Below, piece by piece: positions 7,801 through 10,105 of a DNA stretch of 10,105 nucleotides. Every line of letters begins with the position of its first letter. Within the stretch, counting starts at the first letter, position 1. The stretch is from Parabacteroides hominis (GTDB lineage Bacteria > Bacteroidota > Bacteroidia > Bacteroidales > Tannerellaceae): NCBI RefSeq assembly GCF_014287585.1, contig NZ_JACOOJ010000069.1, positions 1 through 10,105 of the forward strand. Reading direction: 5' to 3'. The notes under the pieces are model-generated. The model worked only from the letters and a program-made list of their open reading frames with translations, had not been told where the DNA came from and searched no databases. Made by a program: the position numbers and the translations under genes.

Positions 7801-9316
7801 TCAGCAACTTCACATACAGGCAGGAGGCTGCCGAAGAAGGATTGTCGGTCGAGAACTCGCCCACCTGGTAGGTCTTCCCGTCCGAATAGGTATAATTATA
7901 AGCGACAGCCAGCACCTCGTCCGCCTGCAACTGTGTTTTCAGCGAGATATATCCCAATTTCGTATTAACCGTATATTCGGACGCATCCAGCAAACGGGCG
8001 CTTTCGACTTCTTCATACTCCGTGCCGTTGACGAAGGTTCCCCCCAACGCCTGGTTCACCGTGCTGATATCACGGGCGCCGGCAAATTGCTGGTTAAGGG
8101 TATTATATAATGTATTCGTATTATTATAAGGAACAGACAGCGCCCCCGAAGGAGAAACGACCGCCGTATTCGAGATATTGGCATGCTCGGCCAGATCGGC
8201 AAAAGCGACCACGTTACGCGCCTGGTCGTAAGTCGCCCGCTTGTTTGTCACCCAAACTTCCACCTTGCTGATCGTGACGGGAGAGGAAATCGTATTCAGG
8301 TTCTTCACCGCCTCGTCATAGCGGTCACGGAAATAGTGCGAGAGGAAGAAATGGCGGTTCTCGTCATACTGGTCGATCGTCAGTTCGAAAGGCTTCGTCT
8401 GCACGCCCCCTTTTGAGCTGACCGTCTTCGATTCCGACTCCTGCTGGGCAAACAAAGCGTTGACCCGCAGCTTCCCGAACTGAAGGTCCGCTTTCATACC
8501 GAACAGGGCGGCTCCCCCGTTGATCAGGGAGTTGCTGGTCGTCATGCTCACGTTACCGGCTTCCAGCGACTTGATGATTTCGTCTTCCTCACCCGTATAA
8601 GCCAATTTCAACTTTTTGGAGTCGAAGTCGAAAGAGGTTTCGGTATTATAGTTCATATCGAAATTGACCTTGCTGCCGACCGATGCCTGCACATTCAACT
8701 GCACGCTCTCGTCGAAGTTGAAGAAGGTACGGTTACGAGCGCGTTCCGGCAAAGACGGGTTCTTGGTCTTATTCTGCTTCAAGCCTAATTCCACTTCGGC
8801 CGATCCTTGCGTTTTCACCCGGACGCCCCCCGGACCGAAGATACGCTCCGCCGCACCGATATTGAACTGCATGTCGGTCAGGCTGAACTGCTTGTTGGCC
8901 GCTTTCTGGAACTCCTCCTCGTTTTTCTGGCGATAGTAGGATTGGACGGATTTCCGGAAACTATAGTCCTGGTATTCTTCGGGAGTCAACGAAATAGGGG
9001 TAGTCAGGTCGGCATCGCCTAACTTGGTACGGACCACGTACGTCCCGGTCCTGATATCGTATTCGACCACCGACTTCACATTGTCCGGCGTCTTCAGGTC
9101 GGCAGGCGACTGCTTGGTCAGGTCTTGATATTCTTCCGGCACGGTCTTGGCTACCGGGAAGCGGGTCCGCACCTTCGGAACCGTATCATCCGGCACGACC
9201 GGCAACTCCGGGTCCGGCAACGACATCGCGTAGGACAGGTAGCCTGCATTCAACGAATAAAGCCCCGCACTGAAAAGTAGAATTGTTACCAGTATGTATT
9301 TTAGTATTTTTCTCAT
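1853..9316 (-). CDS. sprA: SprA/Sov, outer-membrane translocon of the type IX secretion system
   Basis: The product is 2487 aa from ATG 9316, within the usual 2,300-2,500 aa of SprA and Sov. It has a signal peptide (MRKILKYILVTILLFSAGLYSLNAG, hydrophobic core about residues 7-22). In this family the protein forms a single very large beta-barrel, reported as 36 strands in Flavobacterium SprA, through which folded T9SS cargo crosses the outer membrane together with PorV and a plug protein. Family-like blocks include FGPGGVRVKTQGSAEV (about 160-175), NYNTETSFDFDSKKLKL (about 222-238), KIIFPSVEPFG (about 595-610), DINQDNTLNKNEKYFEY (about 1170-1187) and VWVNELRLTDFNEEGGWAA (about 1500-1520). A lysine-rich stretch (AKKPEKKKKPK) lies near 1920-1935. 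The rest alternates polar and hydrophobic residues as beta-barrels do and ends in LRFSLAQ. The frame is intact. A TTG at 9349 would add MTIDNRQLTIR, but those residues come from a tandem repeat, so ATG 9316 right before the signal peptide is preferred. Co-directional with ruvA. Confidence 0.95.
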   Translation of the reverse strand: MRKILKYILVTILLFSAGLYSLNAGYLSYAMSLPDPELPVVPDDTVPKVRTRFPVAKTVPEEYQDLTKQSPADLKTPDNVKSVVEYDIRTGTYVVRTKLGDADLTTPISLTPEEYQDYSFRKSVQSYYRQKNEEEFQKAANKQFSLTDMQFNIGAAERIFGPGGVRVKTQGSAEVELGLKQNKTKNPSLPERARNRTFFNFDESVQLNVQASVGSKVNFDMNYNTETSFDFDSKKLKLAYTGEEDEIIKSLEAGNVSMTTSNSLINGGAALFGMKADLQFGKLRVNALFAQQESESKTVSSKGGVQTKPFELTIDQYDENRHFFLSHYFRDRYDEAVKNLNTISSPVTISKVEVWVTNKRATYDQARNVVAFADLAEHANISNTAVVSPSGALSVPYNNTNTLYNTLNQQFAGARDISTVNQALGGTFVNGTEYEEVESARLLDASEYTVNTKLGYISLKTQLQADEVLAVAYNYTYSDGKTYQVGEFSTDNPSSAASCLYVKLLKGITMSPDMPFWDLMMKNIYSLGAYSVQKEKFKLNIMYQSDTTGTYVNYLPEGAIANQILLRVLNLDSYDSNNQPHPDGIYDFIEGVTVLSDNGKIIFPSVEPFGSYLRKKINNDAIADKYVFQELYDSTLTVARQIAEKNKFKLEGEYKASSGAEIQLGASNVARGSVKVTAGGAILTENVDYTVDYTSGVVTILNESIISAGTPVSVSLENQTAYNMQRKTMMGLDLNYQFNPNLMVGATIMHMSEMPLTTKTTMGDEAIKNTLWGVNMSYKGESQWLTNMFDKLPLLNLSKPSQISFNAEFAHLIAGHYENKNTGGYSYLDDFESTQSNFDLSDPYPWQLSSVPYDDGTPQLFPEAGLTNNIDYGKSRALLAWYTIDGLFTRKNSSLRPKYITTKDLSNHYVRAIETRELFPQRQQSMSESNTLTVLNMAYYPQERGPYNLDADNINPDGTLQNPEKRFGGMMRKIDQSDFETANVEYIEFWMLDPFIYDRQTTGGDLYFNLGEISEDILKDEKKFFENGLPIDGDTSKVDYTVWGKVPKQQSTVYAFDNTAGARLLQDVGLNGLSSEEEKEYPAYREYLDKLRQKLNAATLTEMENDPLQLSPFFDPAGDKFHYFRGSDYDSREVDILTRYKRYNGTEGNSKDINDSGERYSTSSKTVPDVEDINQDNTLNKNEKYFEYKVKVTPQDTVVGENFIADKRTSSVRLADGTTESVTWYQFKIPVKQYQRRVGAINDFKTIRFIRMFMTGFREPVVLRFGTLQLVRGEWRSYEQDLSDPKMPPAVKGKLEVSTVNIEENSDRDPVSYTLPPGVSRVLDPSQPQIRQENEQALSLKITDLAPQDARAVYKNTNYDLRQYKRLQLFAHAEAPKLDVNDLADGDLAVFIRLGSDYKNNYYEYEVPLKLTPHGEYNYNNSEHQKIVWPIDNMLNFRLEVLTDLKLERNRQKRSGENGVSFQTVFMGRDPDYENKGEGSRIIRIKGNPSLAEVKTIMIGVRNTRNKLKSGEVWVNELRLTDFNEEGGWAANANLNVALSDLGTVNVGGRIETAGFGALDQSLNERRMEDFKQYNVATSIELGKLFPEKAQVSIPFYYAYSKETYDPKYNPLDQDIKLKDAIDKAETKVEKDSIRSYSQDRTVIKSVSFNNVRVNIKSKNPMPYDPANFTLGYSYSVNDKKNPETEYETTKDYRANFAYSYVPYVKPIKPFDKLLKKNNGYTRYAKQLAFNVAPSINFQTAMMRNYYEIKLRDLTGAATGVTNDIPVTFSQNFYWDRAFSLNWAFTNNLNITFSSGTNARIEEPYVQVNKELNPDGYQLWKDSVKKSIADLGTPMKYDQQFMATWQLPLQLIPVLDWTNASLSYNATYNWDRGATVSEDIEMGNTIKNQRQFDLQANLNLLSLYNKNKYLKKINQKFNNTRATAKKPEKKKKPKLEKEIVLSPDSATVVEHGMFTKKVQITARRTDGRVYRVKFKPINFAQVKILNQDTVRLKLTIIPGPAPTEDFLYKAVEHSARFLMMVRRFNIQFTNSAGMMLPGFRPEIGDIFGQGRSSFGLSPGIGFAFGDVRRSYIDEAYEKGWLITDTERDVNAAVMTSTKNLNIRANLEPITGLKIDLTALRNDTRNTEIQFMYEGMPEITGGNFTMTTIALGSAFGGSGNAMNNYSSKAFDRLLANREIIAQRIESRYSGLKYPDVGFIHDKGLGGMPYNPGTDNVNGVNRNSADVLIPAFLAAYTGKDPKKVGLTAFPSLKSMLPNWRVTYDGLIKIPAVKKYFKSVTLSHQYRCSYSVGAFTSFLNWVDAGQDGLGYIQSILNDNPTPSSPYSISSVSLTEAFSPLLGADATLLNNVTVRADYSTTRNLSLNTTSYQLVEALSKKVTIGLGYKYAEFNKVLKMKKTRDFSNDLTVRLDFSYNKMQSLIRKIDTQLTQATSGNIAKTISFSADYGLSRALTIRAFYDIQINEPLISSASYPTSNSNYGISLRFSLAQ

Positions 9317-9320
9317 TCGA

Positions 9321-9350
9321 ATTGTCAATTGTCTATTGTCAATTGTCAAT
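9321..9350. repeat. 7-bp tandem repeat between ruvA and sprA
   Basis: Four head-to-tail copies of ATTGTCA (the second copy ends in T instead of A) plus two further bases fill nearly the whole 36-bp gap between the ruvA stop and the sprA ATG. From memory, similar ATTGACA strings are frequent between Bacteroidota genes. Since seven is not a multiple of three, copy-number changes would shift any frame reading through it but leave sprA intact if ATG 9316 is the start. They would alter the leader spacing. Confidence 0.8.
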
Positions 9351-9352
9351 TT

Positions 9353-9946
9353 TTAAAGCATCCGTAATGCCGTTTTTATCACTTGTTCGACAGCAAGGGC
9401 GGGCGAGCCTTTCAGGATCGTATGGACAGCCTTCTGCGAGGCGGCCTTCTGGAATCCGAGCATCACCAATGCCGCAACCGCTTCTTCGGCCACCGCTCCG
9501 CCGGCTGCGGCAGCCGACGCGCCTTTTGCCGCTGCCAGCCCTTCGAGAGGCTTCACCTTGTTTTTCAGGTCGACCAGTATGCGCTGGGCCGTCTTCGTGC
9601 CGATCCCCTTGACCGTGGTCAGGGTTGCCTCGTCTTTGTCGGCGATCACCCGGATCAGTTCGGCAGTCGACAGGGAGGAAAGGATCATCCGTGCCGAATT
9701 GGGCCCTACGCCCGAAACGCTGGTAAGCATCAGGAACAGTTCGCGTTCCTCCCGTCCGGCAAATCCGAACAGCAGGTGGGCGTCTTCGCGTATCACCTCG
9801 TAGACGTAAACCTTCCCGTTTTGTTTCCCGTTAAAAAAGCTATATGTATTCAGGGATATGGAGAGTTCATAGCCGATCCCGGCACATTCGATTATCATGC
9901 CGGCAGGCGTCAGTTCAACGATTTCTCCCTTTATATATTCTATCAT
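9353..9946 (-). CDS. ruvA: Holliday junction DNA-binding protein RuvA
   Basis: At 197 aa the product has the family's normal length. RuvA tetramers clamp four-way DNA junctions and load the RuvB helicase for branch migration; RuvC then cuts. Domain I (about 1-63) is the OB fold, opening MIEYIKGEIVEL and closing with the conserved REDAHLLFGF (53-62). E54 and D55 there correspond to the acidic pin of E. coli RuvA. Domain II carries two helix-hairpin-helix motifs, SVSGVGPNSA (about 76-85) and TVKGIGTKTA (about 111-120), which bind the DNA backbone. An alanine/glycine-rich linker (about 137-152) leads to domain III (about 153-197; AVAALVMLGF), the RuvB-contact domain. The ATG at 9946 gives the canonical N-terminus. 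No strong Shine-Dalgarno is visible, which is normal in Bacteroidota. ruvB and ruvC are not in the window. sprA follows after 36 bp, so the two genes probably share a transcript. Confidence 0.97.
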   Translation of the reverse strand: MIEYIKGEIVELTPAGMIIECAGIGYELSISLNTYSFFNGKQNGKVYVYEVIREDAHLLFGFAGREERELFLMLTSVSGVGPNSARMILSSLSTAELIRVIADKDEATLTTVKGIGTKTAQRILVDLKNKVKPLEGLAAAKGASAAAAGGAVAEEAVAALVMLGFQKAASQKAVHTILKGSPALAVEQVIKTALRML

Positions 9947-9987
9947 CTTTTGTCAGATCTTATTAATGATTCGTACCTATTTAGCAG

Positions 9988-10019
9988 CAAAGTTACTACA
10001 AAAAAGTGAAATGCGGAAA
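9988..10019 (-). promoter_or_regulatory. Bacteroides-type promoter candidate for ruvA-sprA
   Basis: On the minus strand TAACTTTG (9995 down to 9988) matches the -7 consensus TAnnTTTG exactly. TTTC (10019 to 10016), 20 bp upstream, matches TTTG in three of four bases. The -7 box ends 41 bp before the ruvA ATG, giving a leader of about 35 nt. No other good site separates it from ruvA, and none is evident in the 36-bp ruvA-sprA gap, which supports one transcript for both genes. Confidence 0.5.
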
Positions 10020-10105
10020 GATATAGTGATAGAATTGAGTTACAAGGGTTTTGGTTGAAGTGGCGATAATCCGTGAAGCCATTACAATCCCTGCCGAAGC
10101 CAAAT
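10020..10105. other. Right-edge sequence, unresolved
   Basis: Two minus-strand frames are open from the edge. One has 35 codons and stops at 9996-9998, next to the promoter candidate. The other runs through to a stop that overlaps the ruvA ATG by 4 nt. On the plus strand an ATG at 10010 opens only 15 codons, while an adjacent frame (VEVAIIREAITIPAEAK) is open to the edge. None matches a family I recognise, so whether a neighbouring gene ends or starts here cannot be decided. Confidence 0.3.

Noticed and set aside
1853..9349. Start of sprA at the TTG of 9349
   Set aside because: The extra 11 residues are encoded by the heptamer repeat, and the signal peptide begins naturally at ATG 9316.
9383..10009. 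Plus-strand open frame of 208 codons opposite ruvA
   Set aside because: It is antisense to a textbook RuvA with all motifs, and its translation shows no family features.

Overview
The window looks like a chromosomal piece of a Bacteroidales bacterium, most likely a Parabacteroides-like genus that carries a type IX secretion system (T9SS). Three things point there. The dominant gene is a full-length SprA/Sov, the giant outer-membrane translocon of the T9SS, found only in Bacteroidota. RuvA sits directly upstream in the same direction. The promoter-like sites fit the Bacteroides pattern (-33 TTTG, -7 TAnnTTTG) rather than the E. coli one. The genus is an inference from gene content and style, not from a database match.

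Layout from right to left, in the direction of transcription (all real genes are on the minus strand): 9947-10105 is a short upstream region with a Bacteroides-type promoter candidate. ruvA (9353-9946) follows. A 36-bp gap holding a 7-bp tandem repeat separates it from sprA (1853-9316), which fills about three quarters of the window. The two genes are probably co-transcribed but functionally unrelated: RuvA binds Holliday junctions with RuvB/RuvC, whereas SprA exports cargo proteins across the outer membrane.

The AT-rich stretch 57-1852 has no convincing complete gene. Its right part (895-1640) is a dense series of hairpins and nested inverted repeats of the kind that accumulate between Bacteroidales genes. 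Its left part (95-454) is the most interesting feature: two perfect 25-bp inverted repeats flanking a 310-bp AT-rich segment. This lies just upstream of a minus-strand gene whose first 18 codons, encoding a signal peptide, begin at position 56 and run off the left edge. Geometry and promoter direction fit a phase-variable invertible promoter (inverton), drawn here in the orientation in which its best promoter candidates point away from the gene (OFF). No recombinase gene is present in the window.
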